Shown here: positions 41,468 through 48,818 of the stretch, in pieces
Layout of the letters: every line of letters starts with the position of its first letter
Position numbering within the stretch: the stretch's first letter is position 1
NCBI RefSeq assembly: GCF_018129385.1
Contig: NZ_JAFCLN010000009.1
Span: forward strand, 124,001 to 188,000
Origin: Bradyrhizobium lablabi
Lineage (GTDB): Bacteria; Pseudomonadota; Alphaproteobacteria; Rhizobiales; Xanthobacteraceae
DNA length: 64,000 bases
Direction of reading: 5' to 3'
Notes under the pieces: model-generated
What the model was told of the DNA's origin: nothing
Seen by the model: only the letters and a program-made list of their open reading frames with translations
Databases searched by the model: none
Made by a program: the position numbers and the translations under genes

Positions 41468-42882
41468 GGCGTGGCCCCCTTGGCTACGGCGGCGGGTGCC
41501 GGCGTAATGCCGGCGGCGCGCGCCGGCACGTCCTTGGCAGGCCCGGGCTCGTCGTGATGCGGCGGGGCGGCCATCAGACGCAGCAGATAGATCACGCCTG
41601 CGGTGAATACGATGAAATAGACGATGATGAAGGCGATCAGCGACGACGCCACCGCCGGCGCCGCCAGCGGCGACACTGAATCGGCCGTCCTGAGCAGGCC
41701 GTAGACGGTGAAAGGCTGCCGGCCGGTTTCGGTGGTGATCCAGCCCGCGAGCACGGCGATGAAGCCCGACGGCGCCATGGCGACCGCGAACATGTGCAGG
41801 AGGCGCGACTCATAAAGCGTGCCGCGCCAGCGCATCCACAGGCTGAGGAAGCCGAGCGCCATCATCAGCATGCCCATGCCGACCATGACGCGGAACGACC
41901 AGAAGGTGATATGCACCGGCGGCCAGTTTTCGCGCGGTACGGTGTCGAGACCGGCCATCGGCGCATCCGGCGAATGCTTCAGGATCAGCGACCCGAGCTT
42001 TGGGATCTCGACCGCGAATCTCATCTTGCCCGCGGCCTCGTCGGGCCAGCCGAACAGGATCAGCGGCGCGCCGTCCTTGTGGCTTTCGAAATGGCCTTCC
42101 ATGGCCATGATCTTCACCGGCTGGTGCTCCAGCGTGTTGAGGCCGTGCTGGTCGCCGGCCAGGATCTGGATCGGCGCGACGATCGCGGCCATCCACATCG
42201 CCATCGAGAACATCACGCGCGGACCTGCCAGATGGGAATCGCGCAGCAGGTGCCAGGCGCCGACCGCGCCGACCACGAAGGCCGTCGTCAGATACGCCGC
42301 CAGCACCATATGCACGAGCCGGTACGGGAAGGACGGGTTGAAGATCACCTGCCACCAGTCGGCTGCCACGAACTGGCCGGCGGCATTGACGGCATGGCCG
42401 GTCGGGGTCTGCATCCAGGAATTGGCGGACAGAATCCAGAATGCCGAGATCAGCGTGCCGACCGCCACCATCAACGTGGCGAAGAAGTGCAAGCGCTTGC
42501 CGACGCGCTGGAGGCCGAACAGCATGACGCCGAGGAAGCCTGCCTCGAGGAAGAACGCGGTCAGGACTTCATAGGCCATCAACGGCCCGATCACGGGCCC
42601 GACCTTGTCGGAAAACGCCGACCAGTTGGTGCCGAACTGGTAGGACATCACGATGCCCGACACCACGCCCATGCCGAAGGCGACCGCGAAAATTTTCAGC
42701 CAATAATTGAAAAGGTTGATGAAGACCTCGCGGCCGGTCCACAGCCAGAGGCCTTCCAGCACCGCGAGGTAGCTGGCCAGCCCGATCGAGAAGGCGGGGA
42801 ATATGATGTGAAACGACATGGTGAAGGCGAATTGCGCCCGCGCCAGCACTACGGCATCCCAGCCTTCGAACATCGGCACCAT
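41464..42882 (-). CDS. cydA: Cytochrome bd-type quinol oxidase subunit I, short Q-loop (CIO type)
   Basis: The 472-residue protein has the haem ligands H25 (SFHIIFPAFSIG), the His in FPYRLVHMVLAAYL and the Met in FRVMVGMGMLM, and the Q-loop motifs GDQHG and LEHQPVKIMAMEGHFE. The Q-loop is short, as in the cyanide-insensitive oxidases (CioAB) of proteobacteria. It reduces oxygen with quinol electrons at low oxygen or under respiratory inhibition. The ATG at 42882 is used here; the ATG at 42873 (MFEGWDAV) is equally possible. The C-terminal tail is unusually Ala/Pro-rich. Confidence 0.94.
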   Translation of the reverse strand: MVPMFEGWDAVVLARAQFAFTMSFHIIFPAFSIGLASYLAVLEGLWLWTGREVFINLFNYWLKIFAVAFGMGVVSGIVMSYQFGTNWSAFSDKVGPVIGPLMAYEVLTAFFLEAGFLGVMLFGLQRVGKRLHFFATLMVAVGTLISAFWILSANSWMQTPTGHAVNAAGQFVAADWWQVIFNPSFPYRLVHMVLAAYLTTAFVVGAVGAWHLLRDSHLAGPRVMFSMAMWMAAIVAPIQILAGDQHGLNTLEHQPVKIMAMEGHFESHKDGAPLILFGWPDEAAGKMRFAVEIPKLGSLILKHSPDAPMAGLDTVPRENWPPVHITFWSFRVMVGMGMLMMALGFLSLWMRWRGTLYESRLLHMFAVAMAPSGFIAVLAGWITTETGRQPFTVYGLLRTADSVSPLAAPAVASSLIAFIIVYFIVFTAGVIYLLRLMAAPPHHDEPGPAKDVPARAAGITPAPAAVAKGATP

Positions 42883-42911
42883 CCAATACCGTTACGCTGC
42901 GGCGATTTTAT

Positions 42912-42938
42912 CCCAAAGGCAGATGCCCGCCTTTCGGG
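42912..42938 (-). terminator. Hairpin between the TlpA-like gene and cydA
   Basis: CCC-AAAGGC (42912-42920) pairs with GCCTTT-C-GGG (42929-42938) with one bulge. On the minus strand it is followed by ATAAAATCG. It lies after the TlpA-like gene and before cydA on the same strand, so it likely separates two transcripts. Confidence 0.5.
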
Positions 42939-43005
42939 ATCGCCCGCCGACGTGAACTTATCACGCCGGCTGTAACGATAGTACTGTACCGAGGGTGTAG
43001 TTGGC

Positions 43006-43572
43006 TCAGCTATTCGCGTTGAGCAGCCTTGCGACGGTGCGGTCGATCTCCTCGTACTGGCCTTCGCCGGCGTGCTGGAAGACGATTTTGCCGTTCTGGT
43101 CGACGATGTATTGCGCCGGCCAATACTGGTTGCGCCAGGCATTCCAGGTCAGGGAATCATTATCCTGCGCCACCGGATAGGTGATGCCGTGACGTTTCAG
43201 CGCAGCCTGTACGTTCGATGCCGAGCGCTCGAACGGGAATTCCGGCGTGTGGACGCCGACCACGACAAGGCCGCGATCCCTGTATTTCTCGTAGAGCGCG
43301 GTGACATGCGGCAGCGTGTTCACGCAGTTGACGCAGCCATAGGTCCAGAAATCCACCAGCACGACCTTGCCGCGCAGGTCGGCCATGTTGAGCGGCGCGG
43401 AGTTGAACCATTTGTTGATGCCAACGAAGTTGGGTGCAGCATCCTGGACCGCGGCGACCGCCAGCGGTGCAGTGAGGTCGCGCGGCGGTTCGCCGGCGAT
43501 GGCGGGCAGAGCGGTGGCGGCGAGACACGAGGCGATCACCGAGGCGGTGGCGGCGAGGGAACGCAGGCTCAT
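43006..43572 (-). CDS. Periplasmic TlpA/DipZ-like thioredoxin
   Basis: The 188-residue protein has a signal peptide (to about residue 27) and a thioredoxin fold with the CVNC active site (C80-C83) in FWTYGCVNCVNTLPH, then GVHTPEFPFE and YWPAQYIVDQNG. The CVNC with WTYxCVNC wording is that of DipZ-like thioredoxins that take electrons from CcdA-type membrane proteins. It begins 24 bases after the ccdA-like gene, so the pair forms an electron-shuttle unit carrying reducing power to the periplasm. Confidence 0.88.
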   Translation of the reverse strand: MSLRSLAATASVIASCLAATALPAIAGEPPRDLTAPLAVAAVQDAAPNFVGINKWFNSAPLNMADLRGKVVLVDFWTYGCVNCVNTLPHVTALYEKYRDRGLVVVGVHTPEFPFERSASNVQAALKRHGITYPVAQDNDSLTWNAWRNQYWPAQYIVDQNGKIVFQHAGEGQYEEIDRTVARLLNANS

Positions 43573-43596
43573 CAAAATTCTCCTGAAGAGGATTGG

Positions 43597-44286
43597 TCAG
43601 AGGCCGATCTGGCCGTTGGGGTAGAACGAGGTCAGCCACGCCACGATCAGCGTGTCGTATTGGAAGTAAGAGGCGAGGGCGAAGCCGATCACCACGACGC
43701 CAAAGCCTTGCTGTAGTCGTGGCGTGATGCGCGCGAGGCTGCGGACGCGGGTGGTGACGGCCTGGCCGCCATAGGCGATCAACAGCATGGGGATCGCAGC
43801 TCCAATGGCGTAGACGACCAGCAGCGCGCTGGCCCATGCGGTGTCTTTCGAGGTTGCGATGACCGTGAGGATCGAACCCAGCACCGGACCGGCGCAGGGT
43901 GTCCACACGAGGCCCAGCGTGGTGCCGAGCACGAAGCCGCCGAGCATGTCCTGCCGGGAGGCGGCAGCACCGCCGGACAATCCACCGAAGCGGATCGACA
44001 GCCATTCGAACGGTGCCGGCCAGATCATCAGCAGGCCGAAGCCGACGAGCAGGATCGCGGCGGCGCTGCGCAGGACGTTAGGATCGAAGTCGAAGGCGCG
44101 GGTGATCGCGCTCAGCGCAAGCGCGACGATCGAGAACGACAGAACGAAGCCGAGCGCGATCATCACCGGCCGCGCCTTGCTGGTCTGGCCCACCGATGCC
44201 CCGAGCAGGATAGGCAGCATCGGCAGCGTACAAGGCGCGGCGATGGTGATGACGCCTGCGAGCAGCGCGAGAACGAGATTCAACAT
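43597..44286 (-). CDS. ccdA: CcdA/DsbD-type membrane electron transporter
   Basis: The 229-residue protein has six predicted helices and the conserved cysteines in ITIAAPCTLPMLP (C19) and LVWTPCAGPVLGSIL (about residue 130), which relay electrons from cytoplasmic thioredoxin to periplasmic partners. The likely partner is the TlpA-like protein encoded next. CcdA supports cytochrome c maturation, which fits the neighbourhood of c-type cytochromes and oxidase genes, but a role in copper-site reduction together with the cupredoxin is also possible. Confidence 0.9.
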   Translation of the reverse strand: MLNLVLALLAGVITIAAPCTLPMLPILLGASVGQTSKARPVMIALGFVLSFSIVALALSAITRAFDFDPNVLRSAAAILLVGFGLLMIWPAPFEWLSIRFGGLSGGAAASRQDMLGGFVLGTTLGLVWTPCAGPVLGSILTVIATSKDTAWASALLVVYAIGAAIPMLLIAYGGQAVTTRVRSLARITPRLQQGFGVVVIGFALASYFQYDTLIVAWLTSFYPNGQIGL

Positions 44287-44345
44287 TAGCGGAGCTCTTC
44301 AGAAGACGTCTCCTGAGGCTCTTCGCATGTTGGCGGGAGGCGTTA

Positions 44346-44373
44346 CGTCACCTCGCGTCACGTGTCCGTGACG
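44346..44373. promoter_or_regulatory. CGTCAC repeat cluster upstream of ccdA
   Basis: CGTCAC occurs at 44346-44351 and 44356-44361 and as the inverted GTGACG at 44368-44373. The inner pair forms CGTCAC-GTGTCC-GTGACG. It lies in the 106-base gap between the cupredoxin gene and ccdA, about 60 bases before the ccdA start, where an operator would be expected. No regulator is identified. Confidence 0.45.
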
Positions 44374-44392
44374 TTGACGGCCCGCAGCCTCA

Positions 44393-44872
44393 CTATTCGA
44401 TGATGATCTCGCCGGTCATGCCGAGTTCGGCGTGGGTCTTGCCGTCGGCGCCCTTGATGTCGCAGCGCAGATCGGAGGCTTTGCCGGCCGCGACCGGCAC
44501 CAGCCACCATTCGGCAGTGTAGCCGGGATAGACCTCGATCTCGCGCATCGCGCCCTTGAACTCGGCGAGTGTCACGCTCTTGCCGTCGCGCTGCTGCGTG
44601 ACCTGGGCTTTTCTCGTCCACACCATCTGCGAGAACGCGTGCGAGGTGAAGTAATGCGGATCGTTGCTACTGTTGCGCAGGATCAGCTTGTAGAGCTTGC
44701 CGGTCTCGAAGCGCAGTTGCTTCGGCGTGAATTCATGCTTGCCGGGCGCGCCGAGCTCGACCGTCACCTCGATCGGCGTCTGCCGCGACAGATCCCCCGC
44801 GGCGATCGCCGCGCCCGAGGCGAGACCCAGAAGGGCGGGAGCGGCAAGCGCCGCGCGATATGAAACGGTCAT
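44393..44872 (-). CDS. Exported cupredoxin-like copper protein
   Basis: The 159-residue precursor has a signal peptide (to about residue 25) and a cupredoxin fold. Likely type 1 copper ligands are H73 or H78 (SSNDPHYFTSHAF), C137 (LRCDIKG), H147 (KTHAEL) and M152 (GMTGEI), in the order expected. It probably carries electrons in the periplasm. The gene lies just before the ccdA/TlpA pair on the same strand, which suggests a shared task such as copper handling or oxidase assembly, by inference. Confidence 0.8.
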   Translation of the reverse strand: MTVSYRAALAAPALLGLASGAAIAAGDLSRQTPIEVTVELGAPGKHEFTPKQLRFETGKLYKLILRNSSNDPHYFTSHAFSQMVWTRKAQVTQQRDGKSVTLAEFKGAMREIEVYPGYTAEWWLVPVAAGKASDLRCDIKGADGKTHAELGMTGEIIIE

Positions 44873-44987
44873 GACGATCCCCCGGGGCGCGAAAGGAGAT
44901 CAGATTATGCAAATGCGAATTAGTTGCAATTAATCCGGTAGCGGCAGATCGTCGCTGGGCCGGGATGCCGGGGTCCCAAACGTAGAA

Positions 44988-45022
44988 CGACCCGGCTGGA
45001 GGGGGGCATCCCGGCCGGGTCG
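44988..45022 (-). terminator. Hairpin downstream of the small secreted protein gene
   Basis: CGACCCGGC (44988-44996) pairs with GCCGGGTCG (45014-45022). On the minus strand TTCT follows. It is 35 bases past the stop of the gene at 45057-45257. Confidence 0.5.
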
Positions 45023-45056
45023 CTTGGAGGTCACTGGAAGTCTGGTTGAGATCGTC

Positions 45057-45257
45057 TCAGCGAGGGGCCTCGCTGTCGTAGGTGATCACGCAGACCTGCG
45101 TGGGAGATTTCGTGCCGCAATCCACGACCCGCTCGCGGACAATCATCGACCCGGTATCGCGCTGGGCGCGGGGGGCGACGTCCTGGGCCGACAGCGTGGC
45201 CAGCGTGGAGATCGCGCCGAGGGGGATGATGAAGTAGCGGAAGGACGGCTTCAGCAT
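45057..45257 (-). CDS. Small secreted hypothetical protein (66 aa)
   Basis: The product starts MLKPSFRYFIIPLGAISTLA from an ATG with GGGAG upstream. A signal peptide ends about residue 24. The mature part of about 40 residues has two cysteines (VVDCGTKSPTQVCVITY) that could form a disulfide. It has its own terminator after it and a promoter-sized gap before it. Small proteins of this sort recur in Bradyrhizobium relatives, by recollection; function unknown. Confidence 0.65.
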   Translation of the reverse strand: MLKPSFRYFIIPLGAISTLATLSAQDVAPRAQRDTGSMIVRERVVDCGTKSPTQVCVITYDSEAPR

Positions 45258-45376
45258 TTCGGTCTCCCGGTCGGTTGGCGTTGCGTCAGTGATTGTCTTC
45301 TTAAGCAGAGAGTTTTTCCGGGTGATGTCGCCAATTGTTTCAATTGTTTCGTCGCGGGTAACTGCCGGCAGCCAAA

Positions 45377-45398
45377 AAGGCCCGGTTTCCCGGGCCTT
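45377..45398 (-). terminator. Rho-independent terminator of the sigma-factor gene
   Basis: AAGGCCCGG (45377-45385) and CCGGGCCTT (45390-45398) form a nine-pair stem with a four-base loop. On the minus strand it is followed by TTT, giving CCTTTTTGG. It is 33 bases past the stop of the sigma-factor gene. Confidence 0.8.
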
Positions 45399-45430
45399 CG
45401 CGCTACATAAGATGCTGTAATTGCTTGATT

Positions 45431-46042
45431 TTACGCGGCGAGGCTGTCGACGCCGGCGCCCTTAAGCAACTGTGCCAATTGCTTGCGGGCGTAGAACATG
45501 CGGGTCTTCACCGTGCTCTGGGGAATGCCGATGATGAGGCCGGCCTCCTCCACGCTCTTCTCGTGATAGTAGACGAGGTTGATGATCTCCCGGTGCGCCG
45601 GCGACAGCTTTGCCACGCAGGCGCGCAGGATCTCGGAGGTGCTGCTACGGTCGAGCGATGCCTCGGGCGTGTCGGCATCGTCGGCGATTTCCAGCATCTC
45701 TTCCTGGTCGATGTCTTCATGGCGGCGCTGGCGCAGCGCGGTCAGCGCCTTGAAACGGGCGATCGACAGCAGCCAGGTGGAAACCTGCGAGCGGCCTTCG
45801 AACTGCTTGGCGGTGCGCCAGACATCCAGGAACACCTGGCTGACGAGGTCTTCGGCCATCGTGGTGTCGCGCACGATGCGCAGCACGAAGCGATAGACCC
45901 GAACGTTGTGACGCGAATAGAGCACGTGCATTGCGGTGCGGCCGCCCTTGGCGATCTCTGCCAGCAGCATCTCATCCGATGTCGCACGCGCAGCGTCGAT
46001 GTGCTTGCTGGCTGCGGCGTTGATGGCAATGACGTTCGACAT
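45431..46042 (-). CDS. ECF-type RNA polymerase sigma factor
   Basis: The 203-residue protein has sigma region 2 (YRFVLRIVRDTTMAEDLVSQVFLDVW, STWLLSIARFKALTALR) and region 4 (SPAHREIINLVYYHEKSVEEAGLIIGIPQSTVKTRMFYARKQLAQLL). No anti-sigma gene adjoins; the gene after it encodes a tiny secreted protein. An extension of about 20 residues precedes region 2. The upstream gap contains several GTTTCG repeats in helical phase, possibly its own promoter or operator. Confidence 0.92.
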   Translation of the reverse strand: MSNVIAINAAASKHIDAARATSDEMLLAEIAKGGRTAMHVLYSRHNVRVYRFVLRIVRDTTMAEDLVSQVFLDVWRTAKQFEGRSQVSTWLLSIARFKALTALRQRRHEDIDQEEMLEIADDADTPEASLDRSSTSEILRACVAKLSPAHREIINLVYYHEKSVEEAGLIIGIPQSTVKTRMFYARKQLAQLLKGAGVDSLAA

Positions 46043-46071
46043 GACAGGCTCCCAGTTCGCCGTTCGGCGTC

Positions 46072-46182
46072 GTTTCGTTGGGAGCAGTGATAGTCAGGCT
46101 GCGTTTCGGGATGTCTGCGCCAAAGGCGGAAAATGGTTTCGCCGGTCAGGGAATTGTTTCGTCAGGTGGCCTGCGGCGAAAC
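46072..46182. promoter_or_regulatory. Phased GTTTCG repeats upstream of the ECF sigma gene
   Basis: GTTTCG starts at 46072, 46103, 46136 and 46156, and its inverse CGAAAC at 46177. Spacings of 31, 33, 20 and 21 bases are close to whole turns of the DNA helix. The whole gap 46043-46341 (299 bases) has no gene. Binding by the sigma factor itself or a regulator is a guess. Confidence 0.4.
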
Positions 46183-46341
46183 ATTCGCGGCGGAAATGTG
46201 AACGATTTCAATATGCGGAAAATTGGAGGGAGCGGATGCCGCCGGGCGGGAACGATTCTTCGTTTCAACGGTTAGGGGGCACCTTTTTGGATGATGCTAT
46301 GCCGGTCCCAAAGAGCCGGCGGCGTCCCGCCGGAACGATAA

Positions 46342-47082
46342 TCAAGCCTTCTCGCCGGCAGGCGAGAACAAATAGCCACCGCCTCTGATCGTGCGGATCA
46401 CGGCCGGCTTGGTCGGGTCGATCTCGATCTTGCGGCGGATGCGCATGATGCGCAGGTCGACCGCGCGGTCGAAGGCTTCGGCATCGCGGGCATTGGCAAG
46501 CTCGAGGAGCCGCTCTCGCGACAGCACACGCTTGGGATTGGCCGCAAATACTTTCAGCAGGCCGAATTCGGAAGCGGTCAGCGGATGCTCGTTGCCCTCG
46601 TCGTCGCGCAGCGCCTGGGCCTCGAGGTCGAGCCATTTGGTGCCGAACCGCACGAGCTGATCCTTGGCCGACTTCGCGCTTGCCGCTTCCGGCGCTGCTG
46701 CCGCCTTGGCCGGCGTGCTCCGCCGCAGCACCGAACGGATGCGCGCCATCAACTCACGCAGCTCGCAGGGCTTTGCTATGTAGTCGTCGGCGCCGAGCTC
46801 CAGGCCGACGACGCGGTCGATCGGGCTCGCGGTCGCCGTCAGCATGATGACGGGGACGTTGATCCGGCTCTTGAGGTCGCGGATGATCGAAAGCCCGTCT
46901 TCCTCGGGCATGTTGAGGTCGAGCACGACCAGATCCGGCACGCTGGTCTCGATCGCGGCGCGCAGGCTCTTGCCGCCATCGCACAGCGTGACGCCAAAGC
47001 CATGCATCTTGAGGTAATCGCCGACCATCTCGCGGGCGGGCGCCTCGTCGTCGACGATGATGATGTGCGGTGACTGGGTCAT
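46342..47082 (-). CDS. OmpR-family response regulator
   Basis: The 246-residue protein has a receiver domain (DD at 11-12, phospho-acceptor D55 in LVVLDLNMPEEDG, conserved T and K in MLTATAS and IAKPCELREL), an Ala-rich linker (about 125-145) and a winged-helix DNA-binding domain (LTASEFGLLKVFAANPKRVLSRERLLEL, IRTIRGGGYLFSP). It is the output of the signalling operon; its start overlaps the hybrid kinase stop (ATGA at 47079-47082). Target genes are unknown. Confidence 0.94.
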   Translation of the reverse strand: MTQSPHIIIVDDEAPAREMVGDYLKMHGFGVTLCDGGKSLRAAIETSVPDLVVLDLNMPEEDGLSIIRDLKSRINVPVIMLTATASPIDRVVGLELGADDYIAKPCELRELMARIRSVLRRSTPAKAAAAPEAASAKSAKDQLVRFGTKWLDLEAQALRDDEGNEHPLTASEFGLLKVFAANPKRVLSRERLLELANARDAEAFDRAVDLRIMRIRRKIEIDPTKPAVIRTIRGGGYLFSPAGEKA

Positions 47083-48818
47083 GTCTCTGTTGCGGGCAAT
47101 GTAACCGTAAACGTCGAGCCCTGTCCGGGTCCCGCACTATGGGCTGCCACATGGCCGCCATGCATGTCGATGATGCGCTTGACGATCGACAGCCCGAGGC
47201 CCGTCGAGCTTTCGCCCGCGGTCGGCTTGGCCGACAGCCGCTGGAAGCGGCCGAACAGCCGGCCGAGGTCTTCGGGCGACAGGCCCGCGCCCTCGTCGGC
47301 AATGCGGATCACCGTATTGGTGCCTTCATGCGTCACACCCACCGTGATCTTGCCGCCGATCGGCGAATACTTGATGGCATTGCTCACCAGATTGTCGATC
47401 GCTTCGCGGATGCGGTCGGCGTCGCACATGGTGACGAAATGCGGCGGCGCCGAGACCGAAATGCTCTGCTGCTTGTTGACGGCCGACGGCAGGTTGGCAT
47501 CGGTGACCTCGGTCACGAGGGCTGCGATATCGACCGGCTCGCGACGGATGGTGATGTCGAAGGCATCCGCCATCGCATCCGAAATCAGGTGATCGACCAT
47601 GTTGGTCAGCCGGCGCGTCGCGTCGCGGATATGATCGACCTGCGCGGTGACGTTTTCCTTGGGCGAGCCGGCGCCGATCAATTCGGTCAGCATCTCGGTG
47701 CGGCCGAGGATCACGCCGAGCGGATTCTTCAGGTCGTGGGCGACGGTGCCGAGGATTTCGTTCTTGAAGCCGTTGGCGCGCTGTAGCCGCATCCATTGCG
47801 ACGAGAGGCGGCGGTTGGCCTGCATCAGCGCGCGGGTGCGCTGCGCCACGCGGTCCTCGAGCTGGGTATTGGCCTCGTGGAGCTGCTGGTAAAGAATGAC
47901 GTTGTCGAAGGCGATCGACAGGCGGCTGGAAAAGATCTCGACCAGCGCGCGGTCGGTGTCGGAAAGCTGGCGCTCGGCCTGTAGCAGCACTACCACCTCG
48001 CGGCCGCTGCCGGTGCGCAGGTAAAGCACGCTGCGGTGGTCGGCGAATTCGTTCTTGCGACGGGAGAATGCGGCTTCCACCATCTCCCGCAAATCCGGAT
48101 CGAGCGATTTCGAGCTGGTGGTGCCGATGAAGCGGCTATAGCAGCCCGACCCCGCCAGCACCGACAACTCCGAGCCGGCGCCGTCGTCACGCAGCACCAG
48201 GATTCCCGCACACTCAACATTGAGCAGCGAGGCGAGCTGGGTCAGCACGCCCTCGGCAAGCCGCTGCATCGACTTGAAGTCGTACAGGGTGGACGCCGCG
48301 TCGATGATGATCTCGAGCCCACGCCTTGTCTGCACCATGCGCTCGAGCTGCTGGTAGCTGCGGATTGCCGCGGTCAGCGAGGTGAACAGCTTGTCGGCCG
48401 TGAGCTCGGTCTTGGCCTTGTAGTCGTTGATGTCGTACTGGACGATGATGCGGCGTTCCGGCGCCTGGCCGGGCTGGCCGGTGCGCAGGATGATGCGCAC
48501 GGTCTCGTTCTTGATCTCGTTGCGGATGAACTCGACCAGCTCGAGCCCCGCGACATCGGTCTCCATGATGACGTCGAGCAGCACGGCGGCGATGTCGGGA
48601 TGCTTGCGCATCAACTCGCGGCCCTCGGCGGCCGAATAGGCCGACAGGATTTCCAGCGTCGCGCCGTTCAGATTGTAGTCGCTCAGCGCAAAGCGCGTGC
48701 CTTCATGCACGGCGGCATCGTCGTCGATGACGGCGATCTTCCATTTGCGGGCGGATGCGTCCTCCGGAGCAGCTCCGGTATCGTCGATCAGGTGGAGGAC
48801 ATCGTCCTGTTCGGCCAT
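47079..48818 (-). CDS. Receiver-GAF(DUF3369)-histidine kinase hybrid, cytoplasmic
   Basis: The 579-residue protein has an N-terminal receiver (IAVIDDDAAVHEGT, D82 in VLLDVIMETDVAG), a DUF3369/GAF-type domain (about residues 160-310), a coiled coil and a kinase core with H361 (LGTVAHDLKNPLG), N-box DNLVSNAIKYSP, ADEGAGLSPE and GLGLSIVK. There are no membrane segments. It probably takes phosphate from the membrane kinase through its receiver and acts on the OmpR-type regulator. The gene overlaps the membrane kinase gene by 31 bases and the regulator gene by 4. Confidence 0.92.
   Translation of the reverse strand: MAEQDDVLHLIDDTGAAPEDASARKWKIAVIDDDAAVHEGTRFALSDYNLNGATLEILSAYSAAEGRELMRKHPDIAAVLLDVIMETDVAGLELVEFIRNEIKNETVRIILRTGQPGQAPERRIIVQYDINDYKAKTELTADKLFTSLTAAIRSYQQLERMVQTRRGLEIIIDAASTLYDFKSMQRLAEGVLTQLASLLNVECAGILVLRDDGAGSELSVLAGSGCYSRFIGTTSSKSLDPDLREMVEAAFSRRKNEFADHRSVLYLRTGSGREVVVLLQAERQLSDTDRALVEIFSSRLSIAFDNVILYQQLHEANTQLEDRVAQRTRALMQANRRLSSQWMRLQRANGFKNEILGTVAHDLKNPLGVILGRTEMLTELIGAGSPKENVTAQVDHIRDATRRLTNMVDHLISDAMADAFDITIRREPVDIAALVTEVTDANLPSAVNKQQSISVSAPPHFVTMCDADRIREAIDNLVSNAIKYSPIGGKITVGVTHEGTNTVIRIADEGAGLSPEDLGRLFGRFQRLSAKPTAGESSTGLGLSIVKRIIDMHGGHVAAHSAGPGQGSTFTVTLPATET

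Noticed and set aside
40250..41557. 435-codon frame antisense to cydB
   Set aside because: His/Arg/Glu-rich shadow of a membrane protein gene; no domain, no start signal.
46235..46275. Possible EcfG-type promoter (GGAAC with CGTT) near the ECF sigma gene
   Set aside because: GGAAC is followed by GGTT-type bases at the required distance rather than CGTT, and the orientation does not face a gene start.
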